In this document: one piece after another, positions 1 through 11,100 of the stretch
How the letters are laid out: every line of letters starts with the position of its first letter
Position numbering within the stretch: position 1 is the stretch's first letter
Assembly (NCBI GenBank): GCA_022701365.1
Contig: JAKUHH010000014.1
Location: 372,451 to 436,450 of the forward strand
Reading direction: 5' to 3'
Length of the DNA stretch: 64,000 bases
Origin: Mycocentrospora acerina
Taxonomy: Eukaryota; Ascomycota; Dothideomycetes; Pleosporales
Translations under genes and position numbers: made by a program
Notes under the pieces: generated by a model
What the model was told of the DNA's origin: nothing
Database searches by the model: none
The model's input: only the letters and a program-made list of their open reading frames with translations

Positions 1-285
1 CTTTTTTTTTTTTTTAAATACCGGATGCTAGTTAGTTAGTTAGTTAATTTATTTCATCTGCGCGACAATCAAAAAACATCTTTTTTTGCCAATTTTTTTT
101 TTAATTTCGAAGTAGTCTTGCGGTTGAACAATTGATTTGCTCTCTCACGCAACAATACAGATTTCCAATGATTCCCACGATGATTACTATTTTTTTTTTG
201 AAAAAAAAATTAATTCGTCGCAGAGGAATGTGCATTTGGGGCAGCTCTGCAAAGCACTACTACATACAGATTAGAAGGAAAGAAA

Positions 286-332
286 AACAACAACAACAGC
301 AACGACAACGACAACAACGACAACGACAACAA
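286..332. repeat. CAA/CGACAA-type simple repeat
   Basis: Visible run of CAA and CGACAA units about 45 bp long in the non-coding flank of MTR10. It is an imperfect microsatellite. Confidence 0.8.
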
Positions 333-369
333 CTCATCAATTCTCGTCTCAAGTCACTAGTGGTATTTC

Positions 370-430
370 ATCCTATCCCATGCCATGCCATCCTATTCCA
401 TTCCATTCCATTCAATTCAATTCCATCCCA
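370..430. repeat. ATTCC/ATGCC-type pentanucleotide repeat
   Basis: Degenerate tandem pentamers (CATCC, CATGC, CATTC and ATTCA variants) in the 3' flank of MTR10. The array is imperfect, which suggests an old microsatellite. Confidence 0.75.
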
Positions 431-643
431 GTCACTCACTCGCTCACTCACTCACTTGATGCAAATGCCTGGTCAACCTAAAAGACCACTTCACCGACAC
501 GTACACCGAATACAATTCCCGTTGTTGCACGCACCCTCGCACACAAAGCCGCCACAACTCTTCTGATTTCTCTTGTCATCTACACTAACTTTTGTCTCTG
601 GCCGCTCTGCCTTTTCTTGTTTGAACATCGACGCGTCCAGCGC

Positions 644-3600
644 CTAGCCAGCGAATCTAAACCTGGAAGCCTCCAGTCTACCGAGACCTTCTCTTGGCGC
701 AACATTTCTGCGTCGGTAGCTGGTCGTAAAGTCCTGGAGAATGGTTCGGATCATACGAACATCGCCCGTCTGGATGCGCTGCCGAATGTTGTTAAGGAAT
801 CGCTCGCTCTCCTGGGGTGTGATACTGCCTTGTGGTAGCATGCTGACAGTGCTGGCTACCCACGCTGCAACCTGTTCGGGCATGAGCTCGAAAAGGTCAA
901 GCAGCACACCGGAAGAGTCTGCGAAACAACCTTCGGGGAAGCTGTACATCATGCCTGTCATGATACGTTGGACGAGCTGGATACCAACAGTCATGACAAG
1001 TTGCTTGACGCGATTACGCAGTTGCTCCGGGACATCATGGCGCGTGTGGTCGAAGCTGGATGACGGCGAAGAGTTTCGACCATAACCGAGGAGATCACGA
1101 AGGAAGTGAAGAGTTGCCACAATGGGATCTTCCTTGAGCAGAGTAAGAGAGCTGCAGGCGGCAAGAAGAATGGTGTCCATGAGGGGTGACATGATCGACT
1201 CAGTGGGGAAGTACATGGCCATGTCAGCTGCAAGACGGAAGTAATCCTCGATGACTACAAGTAGTGAATTAGAAGTTGTTACTTGAATCATCTTTTAAAA
1301 GTACTTACGATCTGGAAGCTCCTCTGGTGGTAGGTCGCTCAATATTCTCAGAAAAGTCTTAGCCTGTTGCTCGTAGAACTGATAGACATCGTTTGCCAGG
1401 CTTGGGTCGACTTCCTCCTGTCCTTGTGAGAACTCGCGCACAATTGAAGCTGTTGCCCACAGGAAACACCCCTGTCTGGAAGTATCGAAACCTTCTGTGA
1501 GTTTGGTCGCAAGGTCTGGAAGAAGTGGGCGCATGCCAGTTCGGTACGAAAGTACCATATATCGCCAGCATCGGCAAACCCGTTCCAAAATTGGGATGCT
1601 TTTGTTGAAATGTGTGATGAGGTTTCCAAGCATAGGGAAGATCTCTTGGCAGTATTTCACGGCCGGATTCTCTTGACCAGGAGGTATTTCGGGCCTCACA
1701 ATCTCAATGAAGATGGTGATGAGGTTGATCCTGTCTGTAGAATTGTCAGTTTGAATTTTCTCCAAGTAAAAGATTCTGCTCACCTGCAAGGAGCTTTTGC
1801 TCTGGTTCGTCTTTGGCCTGATTTGCAATGGAAACCAGATTCTGCATAACAGGATCAAGATACAACTTGAGCGTCGCATATGTCTGATCGATAGGTACCC
1901 TGGCCACCACTGACGCTACACCCTCTGTGATCTCTTCCTGGCTGCTAACGGGGAGGTTGTTGAGGTGTTTGGCGTAGAACTGCTGGAGCGGGACGATGAA
2001 ATTGACAAGCAAGCCAGCACAGTCATTGCAGAAGAACTTGAACGACAACGCAGCGGCTCGGATGACATCCTTTGTCGAGTGGTCAAACGCTGCCATGATG
2101 AAATCCAGCTGGGGCTGCAGTGTGTCTGGATGTTGTGCAGTCCATTCCGTATATCTTCCAAGGGCCATGACCGCCTGGAAGCGGAGCTTGTTGTGGTCGG
2201 GGATAGCTGCTATGAGTGGGATAAGGCGAGGCAGCATGACATTCTCATCCGGAGGTACCATTCGTCCCATTGCCCGAACAGCAAATAGCGGTGCTTCAAG
2301 CTTCTGCCACTCTGGCACATTGTTTGGTCCAGCTAGCGATCCATACGTCTGCACCCATTGCTGGATCAGGTTATATGGTTTCTGAAGACACTCAACGACG
2401 CCCATGACCTCGCAGCAATCCTTCAGAACGTCGCCCATCTGGTGACGGAATTCTCGGAACTTTTCTTCCTGCTCGCGATCACCTTCGAAAAGATCCTTTT
2501 CATCACCGCTCTCGGGCTTTGGAAACTCTAGATGGCCAATCATAATGTCCACCAGCTTCGAATAGACGTCCACCGACTGCATCCGGGCTTGCGCATACTT
2601 TTCAATGGTGAGATACTGCTTGAGGTCGTACCAGAACTTGAATGAATGGGAGATGGCATCTCTTTCCTTGTCGAGCGCGGCCGATTCCAGGACCGCTTCG
2701 ACAAGAGCCCGGAATTCAGTCGGAAGTCGCGCAATTAAAAGGACCCAAGACTCTCCAGCTTCCGCAAATACCCTGGCGATACCCTTGAACTTTTCCGTGT
2801 CCTCTTCCTGGGCAGCTTGGATGAGGATGGGCCGCAGAGCAATGACCTGGGGGTAGAGAGCCAATATCGCTGGCATTGTCTCGTCGACATCTCTGGTTTC
2901 GGCGATGAGGGCGCTTAGGCACTCGACGGCGGCCTCAAAGGGCTCCTCGGCTGAAAGATCGTCGATGATGACCTTGAGCAGAGGGGAGTTTATTATGGCA
3001 TCCAGGGGGATTTCGCGGATCCATGAGGTGATGCAGTGAAGCAACTGTGGGTTCTGGGCGGCAGTTGCTGGGGCGCGTTAGCTGACACTGGAGGGGAGGG
3101 GGGCGCAGGGCCATGTGGTGACGTACGTGATGATGTCGCATATCGTATGAGGAGGTCCAGGGTCTGCTGGGCATTCTCCTCAATCAACTCGGCCGTCCTC
3201 ATTGTCAACTCGTGTTCCTGACCACCAAGCATTAGACTCTAACTCTGATATCATGTGTCGGTAGCGCGGGGAGGTGCCGCGAGTGGATGGTGGACAGCGG
3301 CTCGATCGGACGTACTGTGAGTGCGATCTTTCGTCCATGCATGACTTCTTCAGGGAGGACGTGGAGAAAGTCCAAGACGCAGGGCAGCGTGGCGGGGTCT
3401 GTTCCGAGCGCGTTGACAACGTCTGGGAGCACGTCCTTCCACTCTGTCATCTGGATGGCCAGGTTCGCCAGACAGACGCACAGCATGGTCCTGATGGGCT
3501 TGGGCCCGGCGTGGAACGTGGCTAGGTTCCGCATGATGGATGCGCGCAGCTCGGGGAACTGTGTGCGGGGCACTTGGTGGAGGTCGTAGACGATCTGGCG

Positions 3601-3912
3601 CCGTCAGAGGGAGGAGGAGAGCGGGGGGCAGACACATACCTTGCCCTTGAGGGTCGTGGCTGCAAAGAGCTTGGCTGCTGCGTCGACGGAGCTCGACTCG
3701 AGCATGGCCAGCGTCGTCGTCCATGCCTCTTGCTACGGCCCGTCCGTCAGCCCAGTGTGCGCAGTGTGCCCACGCCGCCAACATACCGACTTCTGAAACT
3801 GCTCGAGGAACTGGTGTGCCTGCTCTTTCTGCGCGCGATTCGCCGCCGACGCCATGGTCCGGTGCGCAGCCAGCACCGGCTCGAAGACCTGCTGTGCGCC
3901 GTTGGCGGCCAT
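644..3912 (-). CDS. MTR10: MTR10/transportin-3 type nuclear import receptor
   Basis: Karyopherin-beta family receptor that imports shuttling mRNA-binding proteins into the nucleus. Seven exons on the minus strand: 3912-3787, 3732-3640, 3594-3316, 3238-3127, 3067-1784, 1734-1309 and 1254-644. The six introns are GT-AG, and the model gives 976 residues, close to the usual ~970 for Mtr10. The N-terminal 150 residues read as the exportin-1/importin-beta-like HEAT region. The family signature around SHSFKFWYDL, followed by FRHQMGDVLKDCC, and the C-terminal LIEDYFRL and LVQRIMTGMMYSFPEGC segments match transportin-3/importin-13 relatives. The start is the first ATG in frame and opens with MAANGAQQVFEPVL. 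It is divergent from SmE (419 bp between starts). The family call is firm; cargo is not deducible. Confidence 0.93.
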
Positions 3913-4331
3913 GGCTGCAGAGGTCCAAGGGGGGGTGGGGGAGAGGGCGAGGAAACAGTCGCTGCCGTGGGGGCAGGCGGGCGGGGTATTATTTTATGCG
4001 GCGTGCATGTGCCGGCGGGTGTGCGGGTGTGTGTGTGTGTGCCTGTGCTGAGAGGGCGTGGGTCTCAGGCGCGGGCAGGCAGCGAGAGGGGCGGGCAACG
4101 GCAGGCGCGGGGTGACGTTGGCGTTTGTTTGTGATGATGGGGAGGGCAGTCGGTCGCATAGCCAGAGGCAATCACACGTCCCGCGCCGTCTGCCAAGGCC
4201 TGGCTCGCCGAAACCTTTGTCCAGCGCGGAACAGCTTCACCCCCGACGACGTCCCCACCGCCTGTCCTGCACCCGCCCTCTCGCCCTGCCGCCTTTTCCC
4301 AGGACCCCAACACGCTTCTTACTTTGCAAAC
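3913..4331. promoter_or_regulatory. Shared divergent promoter of MTR10 and SmE
   Basis: These 419 bp separate two start codons facing away from each other, so they must hold both 5' leaders and core promoters. The MTR10 side contains a G-rich run (3930-3960) and a GT dinucleotide tract (4027-4041). The SmE side is pyrimidine-rich just before the ATG. No clear TATA box is visible. The bidirectional role is inferred from layout only. Confidence 0.6.
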
Positions 4332-4859
4332 ATGACCGGACGCGGAGGTAAGGTCGCTGCATCCGCCGCCCAGCCTGCACACGCTAACCATGTCGACAGG
4401 CCGCGGTGGAGGAAAAGGTACCACGCAGCTCCCACGCGCTCGCCCACGCGCACGCGCACTCGCCGCAAGACCGCACCGCTGACGTCGCTGCAGTCCTCCT
4501 GCCGCCCATCAACTTCATCTTCAAGCTCCTCCAGTCACGTGCCACGATATCCGTATGGCTCTACGAAAACCTGGGGCTGCGCATCGAGGGCAAGCTCAGG
4601 GTACGTGCACCCGCCCACACACACCGCACAGCATGCACACACGGACAGCTGCTGACAGCGCGCAGGGCTTTGACGAGTTCATGAACCTCGTCATCGACGA
4701 CGCCGTCGAGGTGACGCTCGCGAAAAAGGACGCGCCCGAGGAGAGGCGCAAGGTTGGTCAGTGCATCCACGCCCGCTTGTGCTGCTCCTCTGCTGACACC
4801 CTGCAGGCCAGATCCTGCTCAAGGGCGACAACATCTCCCTCATCCAGCAGCTGCAATAA
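4332..4859 (+). CDS. SME1: Small nuclear ribonucleoprotein SmE
   Basis: Core Sm-ring subunit of spliceosomal U snRNPs. Five exons, 4332-4347, 4400-4417, 4494-4600, 4666-4756 and 4807-4859, give 94 residues, the normal size. The Sm1 motif runs through VWLYENLGLRIEGKLRGFDE and MNLVIDDA. The Sm2 motif is ILLKGDNISLIQ near the C-terminus. The first ~11 residues are a short Gly/Arg-rich head (MTGRGGRGGGK). Four introns split a very small gene, and the first two coding exons are only 16 and 18 nt. Splice sites were chosen because they alone restore the Sm fold in frame. It converges on the cyclo-ligase gene with 141 bp between stops. Confidence 0.95.
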
Positions 4860-5000
4860 GCGCCGCTGCATCAGGCTTTGACATCAGAGTCCGTCTTCGA
4901 CACTACAGAAACACGGCAGAGGGTGACACTGGATCGAGTAGGGGTGCAATGTGAATTGGGGGCGAACATTTATGCAAGGGATACATTGAGCCGCTGCTGT

Positions 5001-5805
5001 TCACGCGCGGCACAGCTGGCCGGCTCCCGTTATCAAGGCGTCGAGGCGAAAATCGGACGAGTCCATGGGAACCGACTCACTCTGTGGGAGGAGCTGCTCG
5101 GTCAATGCGAGACCAACTTGGACGTGGTTAGTTAGCCCTCCATATACAAAATGCCGACACTGTAGTTCTTACCGCGAAAAGGCACGCGCGCCGATTGGTG
5201 ACAACGCCAGAGGAAATAGTCGTAGAAGCCCTTGCCGTGTCCGAGCCGACCCAACTTTGAATCAAATGCCATGCCAGGCATGACAATCAGGTCGAGGCCT
5301 CCTTCTTTTGCCGAGCTGGCTGGCGTCTCGCCTTTTGTGACACCCGTGCTGCCAAAGCAGTTTGCACGTGATGATATGCTGTCCTTGTCTGGCGTGGGGA
5401 TGCCCCATTTGTCTGGCTGCAGCGACTCAAAGTCGCTCATCGAGTGCAGCTCGACCATGTCCATGATGGACTCGGGCTGGCCCCCGCCTGGGCTGCTCAG
5501 CTTGAAAGTGTAGGGAATAAAGACTTTTTTGCCTTGGGCCAAGGCATCGCGCACAATGCCCGTCGTGGAAATTTCTCCAGAGGGCATCGACAGGTACACG
5601 CTTATGCGACGCGCTGCCTGGTATTCAGGCATGGCGAGCAGCGTCCTGGTTGCATGCGAAGCTGGCGACGGTCAACCCGAGCAAACTAGTAGGCGTGACT
5701 TGGACACTCACTCTGGGCGACAGCAGCGGCATCGGGAAGCTCCTTTAGGATAGTCTTGATCTTTTTCCTCAATTCCTTCTTGACAGCTGCCAGTGACCCC
5801 GCCAT
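5001..5805 (-). CDS. FAU1: 5-formyltetrahydrofolate cyclo-ligase
   Basis: ATP-dependent conversion of 5-formyl-THF to 5,10-methenyl-THF, part of folate one-carbon metabolism. Three exons, 5805-5712, 5661-5173 and 5116-5001, give 232 residues, within the family range. The N-terminal helix is rich in Lys and reads KKELRKKIK. The central sheet ISVYLSMPSGEI is followed by the signature DLIVMPGMAFDSKLGRLGHG and GKGFYDYF (about residues 155-181), the nucleotide/substrate loop of the family. The C-terminal exon restores VGLALTEQLLP and the final DFRLDALITG. Reading through the last intron gives an early stop and loses this strand, so splicing at 5172/5117 is required. It is divergent from ROT1 (403 bp between starts). 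Confidence 0.93.
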
Positions 5806-6208
5806 GGTAGTGGTGGCTGTTGTTGGCAGAAAGTGTCTTGTCTCAGGGGGAGTGCACACGAACAACCGACAGCCCAGCCCACGACGTTGCAGAGCGAGCT
5901 GGATACAAACTAGATGCAAACTAGATGCAAGCAGAGACCAGAGGCAGCAATCGATAAGCCCAAGGACGCGCCGTGATCATGTCGGTTGGCGCCGCGATCT
6001 GCAAGGAACGCGGCCGCTAACAGCCCTGCCAGTCCCTGGTCGCTGTCGTCGTCGTCGCCTCCTCCTGTCCTGGATACTTTGAGGTCCTGCAGCTTCCACG
6101 ACTCTACACCACAACACACACTCCTTTACACTCTGCGCCAGCCACCTTACACCCTGGCACCCACCATTTCCGACGCTCGCTCCATCTGATTTCCCCCCCG
6201 CAACAGAC
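5806..6208. promoter_or_regulatory. Shared divergent promoter of cyclo-ligase and ROT1
   Basis: 403 bp between the two start codons. The ROT1-proximal half is C/T-rich (6050-6205), as in many fungal leaders. A short direct repeat of an ACTAGATGCAA unit lies at about 5908-5930. No binding site can be named with confidence. Confidence 0.55.
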
Positions 6209-7308
6209 ATGATGGTGTCGCTAACAGCAGCGCTGCTGGTCGCCGGAGCTGCAGTCTCCCAGGTGCAGGCGCAAACCGTGCCAACAGACTTGGTTGGCAC
6301 ATGGACCAGCAAGGCAAACTCGACCATGACGGGCGACGTATGTCATCTCCAGCACACCGACTGCGCGCACAACCACGAACAGGGCTGATTGCACTCAAAC
6401 AGGGCTTCTACGACCCCGTCAACGAAAAGTTCACCGAGCCCACACACCCCGGCATCGCCTACTCGTTCACAGCAGATGGCTTTTTTGAGGAGTCTTATTA
6501 TCGTGCTGTGGCGAACCGTACGTCTGTCTGCTCATGCCAATGGCATTGTACCTTTCACAATGCCATTGCACCTTTCACACTGCCCTCGCACCTTCCACAT
6601 TACTCCCACACCTTCCACATTACTTCCACATTACTCCCACACCTTTCACAATACTCTCACACCTTTCAAAATACTCTCGCACCTTCCACGTTACTCTCAC
6701 ACCTTCCACGTTACTCTCACACCTTCCACAAACCCCACGCATAGAACAACACAACAGCACAACTGACACAACACAGCAACCAACCCCAAATGTCCCAAGG
6801 GCATCATCCAATGGCAACACGGCTCCTTCTCCAAAACCCCCACCGGCAACCTCACCCTGAACCCCATCAAAGTCGACGGTCGCCAAATGTACTCGGACCC
6901 ATGTTCCTACGAACACTCCGTCTACACGCGCTACAACGCGACGGAGCAATTCCAAGTACGCCTTCTACTCTTTCTCCATACGAGTATTCCAATATTAATC
7001 CCCCGTAGCGCTACGAAGTCCTCACAGACCCCTACCACAAGATTCCACGTCTTAACCTCTACAAACACGATGGCTCGCCAGTCATGCCTTTGTATCTCGC
7101 CTTCTCATCACCGAAAATGCTGCCCACCACTACACTCAACCCGCTCATCACCCAGACCGCCGCGGCGAACAAAGTCAAGCGAGGGGACCTGCCCATGAAC
7201 CACGAGGTTGTGTACAAGAGGACCTCTGAGATGGAGCGCGCCGCCTTGGTTTGGTGGGCAGGCGCACTCATGACGGCCGGAGGAGGCGCCTTGTACTTCT
7301 TCTTCTAA
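6209..7308 (+). CDS. ROT1: ROT1, ER chaperone-like membrane protein
   Basis: Essential ER membrane protein linked to folding of secretory and cell-wall proteins in yeast. Four exons, 6209-6337, 6403-6517, 6777-6955 and 7009-7308, give 240 residues (family ~250). It has a signal peptide (about residues 1-21). The ROT1 core shows DLVGTWTSKANSTMTG, GFYDPVNEKF, YSFTADGFFEESYYRA, CPKGIIQWQHGS, KVDGRQMYSDPC and DPYHKIPRLNLY. A C-terminal hydrophobic anchor starts at AALVWWAGALMTAGG and ends in a run of Phe. N-glycosylation sequons are visible (for example NSTM, NLTL). ATG at 6212 is an equally possible start one codon later. Intron 2 is 259 nt, far longer than the other introns here, and is filled by a tandem repeat. 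Confidence 0.93.
6541..6733 (+). repeat. 20-bp minisatellite inside ROT1 intron 2
   Basis: About nine to ten degenerate copies of a 20-bp unit of the form CTCTCACACCTTYCACATTA fill most of intron 2 (6518-6776). Copies differ at a few positions (TTT or TTC, CAA or CAT or CGT), and one internal copy is partial. The run sits between a normal donor (6518) and an acceptor that ends at 6776. Confidence 0.9.
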
Positions 7309-8140
7309 CAAGGGGTTGAGGGATAGATGTGGCTGGGTGGGTTAGTTTGTTGGTTAGACGGGAGTTGAGGCGTTGAAAAAGGGTTTGTGCATCTGGCATG
7401 CACAAACATCCCCTCACGACAACATTTCTTTTTTCTTTTCATGGGATTAAGGCGTTTATACATCTCGCTTCACAGGCGGAATTGATGTTGGATTCGGGCC
7501 GGGGGTCTTTTTTTTTTTTTAAATGAATTTGCCACAAATCATGAGGATCATTTTGGCACTTGTATAAATAGATGGCTAGATGGCCACATGGACGGATTAG
7601 ACCGGTATATCAAGGAAAGAATTGTATGTATGTATACATGTATGTATGCATATATACTTGGCTCATCTATCCTTTCTTATATCTTTACAACCCCCCCATC
7701 TACCTACATATCTACACGTCTTGACGATGAGTTAAGGTGAGGTGAGGTTGATATCGATATCGTCTTTTACGTATTTTTTTTTTTAGATAAATTCACATTA
7801 CATGTCATGTATGCATGTATGCATGTGTACCTTGTTTCTGGTCTTCTTTTGTTTGTTTGTTTATCTACCCATCTATCTATTTATTTATTTGTCTTTCTAT
7901 CCATCCATCTATCTATCTCTCTATCTGTCGTTTAGGTCGTAAAAGAAAAAGTGCGTGAGTATCGTGATTTCATTTGGTAGATAGGTAGGTAGGTAGGTAG
8001 GTAGGTAGGTAGGTAGATGGATGTGTGTGTGTGTGTGTTTGGGTTTGTGAATCAACTCCCCAAATACGTTGAACAAGTCAAGTCAAGTCAAGTTGAGAAA
8101 GGCGGACAAGCAAGCAAGCATCATTCGTAGACGATGCTAC
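7309..8140. other. Convergent intergenic region rich in microsatellites
   Basis: Lies between the convergent ends of ROT1 and the Zn2Cys6 regulator. No coding segment is seen. It carries TGTA/TGCA steps (7622-7660 and 7805-7830), a TATC/CATC-rich run (7860-7925), a TAGG array and a TG array. Both genes must end transcription here. T-rich tracts at 7507-7520 and 7770-7785 could serve 3' processing. Confidence 0.7.
7982..8038. repeat. (TAGG)n followed by (TG)n microsatellite
   Basis: About eight perfect TAGG tetramers (7982-8016) are followed within a few bases by about eight TG dimers (8022-8038). It is probably length-variable between strains. Confidence 0.92.
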
Positions 8141-11100
8141 CTACTCCCCAATCCCAATCCGCTCCATCCCTGCCGTCAAGTCCTCTTCCGTGCCGAGGAG
8201 ATTCATCGCCCAAGGTGCCAACTTGCTCTTCATGACAAACTGCTGGCTCGTGCTTCCTCCCCTCTCCCGGCCCGCCTGACCCGCTCCGTCCATCCCCGCT
8301 GCCGCCGCCATGGACCCTTTTCTCTCTTCACTTCCCACCTCCCTTGCCCCTTGTGTCTCTGCGCTCCTCTCCTTGGCCCTCCAGTTCTTCACTCCCCCCG
8401 TCTCCAGCACCAGCGAACCTTCCTCGCCTCTCCTCGTCGTGCGCCTTACATATGGAGGGCCCCTCTTCATCTCCGCCGCCTTCTCCCACGCCGTCTCACA
8501 CCCCCTGGCGATGATCCCCGCTGTCGCCCATCCCGTCCGTCGATCGATTTCCAATAGTCGTGTGACAAGCCATTCACGCTGCGCAGCGTCTTGGTACTGT
8601 ACGCCTGCGAAGAACAGCGAGAGCGTCGACTCGGTCAGTACTGCACCGAGGAAGGGCGAGAGGTCCTCTCCCATTGGAATCTGCATGCTTGCTGTTATGC
8701 GGCCGATCATTTGCGCGTCCCGCGCTGTAGCTGGTGCGCATACGCCGGCGGCCATCTGCGCAGCAGGCGGCATGGCGGGATGTGAGCGCAAAAGTAGTAT
8801 ATTACCCAAATGGAGAAGTGTCCATAGGATACCTACGTCGTAGCTTCGGTGTACAATGGCAGGCCCAAAGGGCGTCATGTTGCTGGTGTTTCCTGGAGCA
8901 ATCGGAAATAGTTCTGCCGGGAGCGGAGCAAATGATTCAGAGCTGGCTAGAACGCTGGCGATGGTTGCATGGGCGGCAGCTATGCTGCTCCATTCCGAAA
9001 CTGCTTCCTCGTAGGCTGCCGGCAGGTCCGAGTATTGAGAATCTTGTTGTCTGGGTGAAGCAGGTGCATACTCGTAATCGGGATTTGCGTAGCTAGCAGT
9101 CAGAGGTGCGTGAGGCCTAGAGGGAGCCATGCCATAGAAACTGGGCATTGCGGATGGCGGTGGACCTCCTGGAGGACTTTGCCCCTGACTCGGAGGCCCG
9201 GAGCCAGGTGTAGGTGGCCCTGTCGGTGGACCGAAGCCTGGTGGAGGTGGGCCAGTCCATCCAGGTGGAGGTCCTTGCATATTAGAGGGAGGTGGGCCAG
9301 TCCATCCAGGTGGAGGTCCTTGCATATTAGAGGGAGGCGGGCCAGTCCATCCAGGTGGAGGTCCTTGCATATTAGAAGGAGGCCCCATTGGCGTAGTGGG
9401 TGTCGGTGGTTGGTTGGGCTGACCGGGCCTTGTAGGTGGTGGCCCCATGCTGCCAAAACCTGGCATACCAGGTCTAGGTCTCCATCCACCATCTGCTCGT
9501 ACTTGTCTCAGCTTCCGTTCTCGATCTCGGGCAGTGAAGTCGTTAATCCTGCCAATCAGGAGAATGATGTGGTCGTGAGTTCCGTAGAGCGCATCAGCCC
9601 GACCAAGGGGAGCTCGTGGAGGGCAGTCAGACCATCTGCGGTAGGCGGTACTGAAGAGGTTAGCTGCGGACATTGTTGACATACAACATAGTTGACTTAC
9701 ATGAGGGGGTTCCCGCTTATCATACTCTGCCATGCGTCATGCCTTGCGTACCACCAATACAAATCTTGGAGAACCTCGAAGCTTTTCAAATCCAACTTTC
9801 CCGGCAGACTTGTCTTCTTCTCCTGGCGCATGCCATTTTCTTCAAAGACCATGCCAAAGTCGTCGTAGCTGACCTTCTTGCCAATAATTATGCTCACCAA
9901 ATTCTCATCCGGCATCATATTACTCTCCCGCAGGCTTCGATTAAAATGTTCCTCGTCGATGATCATGCCAGGGTTCTGGTACGGAAATTGCCTCTCTTCC
10001 GCAGCCTGAGCGGCCTTTAAGCGTCGTGCTTCACGAGTAAGTGAGCGAAAATCGAGCTCGGCAATCAGCTGTGCTGCACCAACAAGATGAGTGGACCACT
10101 TGACATGCTCGGCTGTCCAAACTTCATAGAATGCCAGAAGTAAGGACGTAGCGAGAGTTGGTATTGAAAGACGCTTTTCCGAGTTTCCCAACGATCGACC
10201 AAGACGCTTTAATGAGTAGGCGTAGTGTTTAAATGACGGGGTGACGGAAGCTCCTTGTAGTCGCGCAATATGCAGACTTGCCAACGCCAACATGGCGTGC
10301 AACAGTCCCTGATGTCCGAGAGCTTTCAAAGGAAGTATATATGTCCATAACCCCTGTTGAACTGACGGAGTCGGTCCTTCAAATATGAGGGTTGAGTTTC
10401 TGGGGTTTCGTTCGTAAATGGATAAACTTGGTCCAGTCTACATTTGGATTCAGGTTAGCAGAATACATGAGACGAGAAAAATCATTGAGAGCATATTCCA
10501 CCATGCCAGGCCGTTTGTGAAAAGCGATAGATCACCCGCATGTTTGTCAGACGTACCACATGAATAAAGTGCGCAAAAACCCGTGCCGTCTTGGGGTTTC
10601 TCAGAGGGCTTGCAGCATACTCTGGTTTATATTGCGTTAACAAGCCGTCGTATAGGAAGGCATCGTATCGCCTAATCCCGAGTTCGTTCGAGTTCTCCAA
10701 ATGTATGCGCCGGATGATATTGAAGTCCTTGCTCGTGAGCATCATCTCTTCGTCGGCTCCGTCCTCTCTGTCGGGCATATCGTCGTCCGATTGTACATCC
10801 CAGTAGTCGTCGTCTTCGTATTCGACTGCGGCTTCGTCGAGGATTTGCGTGGGACTCGCATAATCTTCGCCTCCAAAGCCCTGCAAATGCATTTGAGCTT
10901 CGAATGTCTGTGTTTGATACATAGAGATTGGTTGTTCTGAGAGTTAATTGAACTGTCAGCCACTTAATCTCCATATTGTAGGAAGCTTTATGATTTTGAA
11001 GTGTCCCGCATTTAGGACAAGATCTAACGATTGTAAGATCTCTTCCGCAGGACACATTAAATATAGAATGAGAAGATGAATGGTCTTATGACCGAACACA

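Larger units (their letters stand above)
1..643. other. Left-edge non-coding flank, 3' side of MTR10
   Basis: No gene is supported here. The stretch is the downstream flank of the leftward MTR10 gene and holds homopolymer T tracts (from position 3 and near 80-105 and 188-210), a CAA/CGACAA-rich run and a pyrimidine-rich pentanucleotide run. The open frame crossing it on the + strand is repeat-driven low complexity (Gln/Arg then His/Ser/Pro) and lacks an ATG start. Confidence 0.7.

Noticed and set aside
132..566. 144-codon + strand frame at the left edge
   Set aside because: Begins without ATG and is made of simple repeats (Gln/Arg run, then pentamer-driven residues); no domain.
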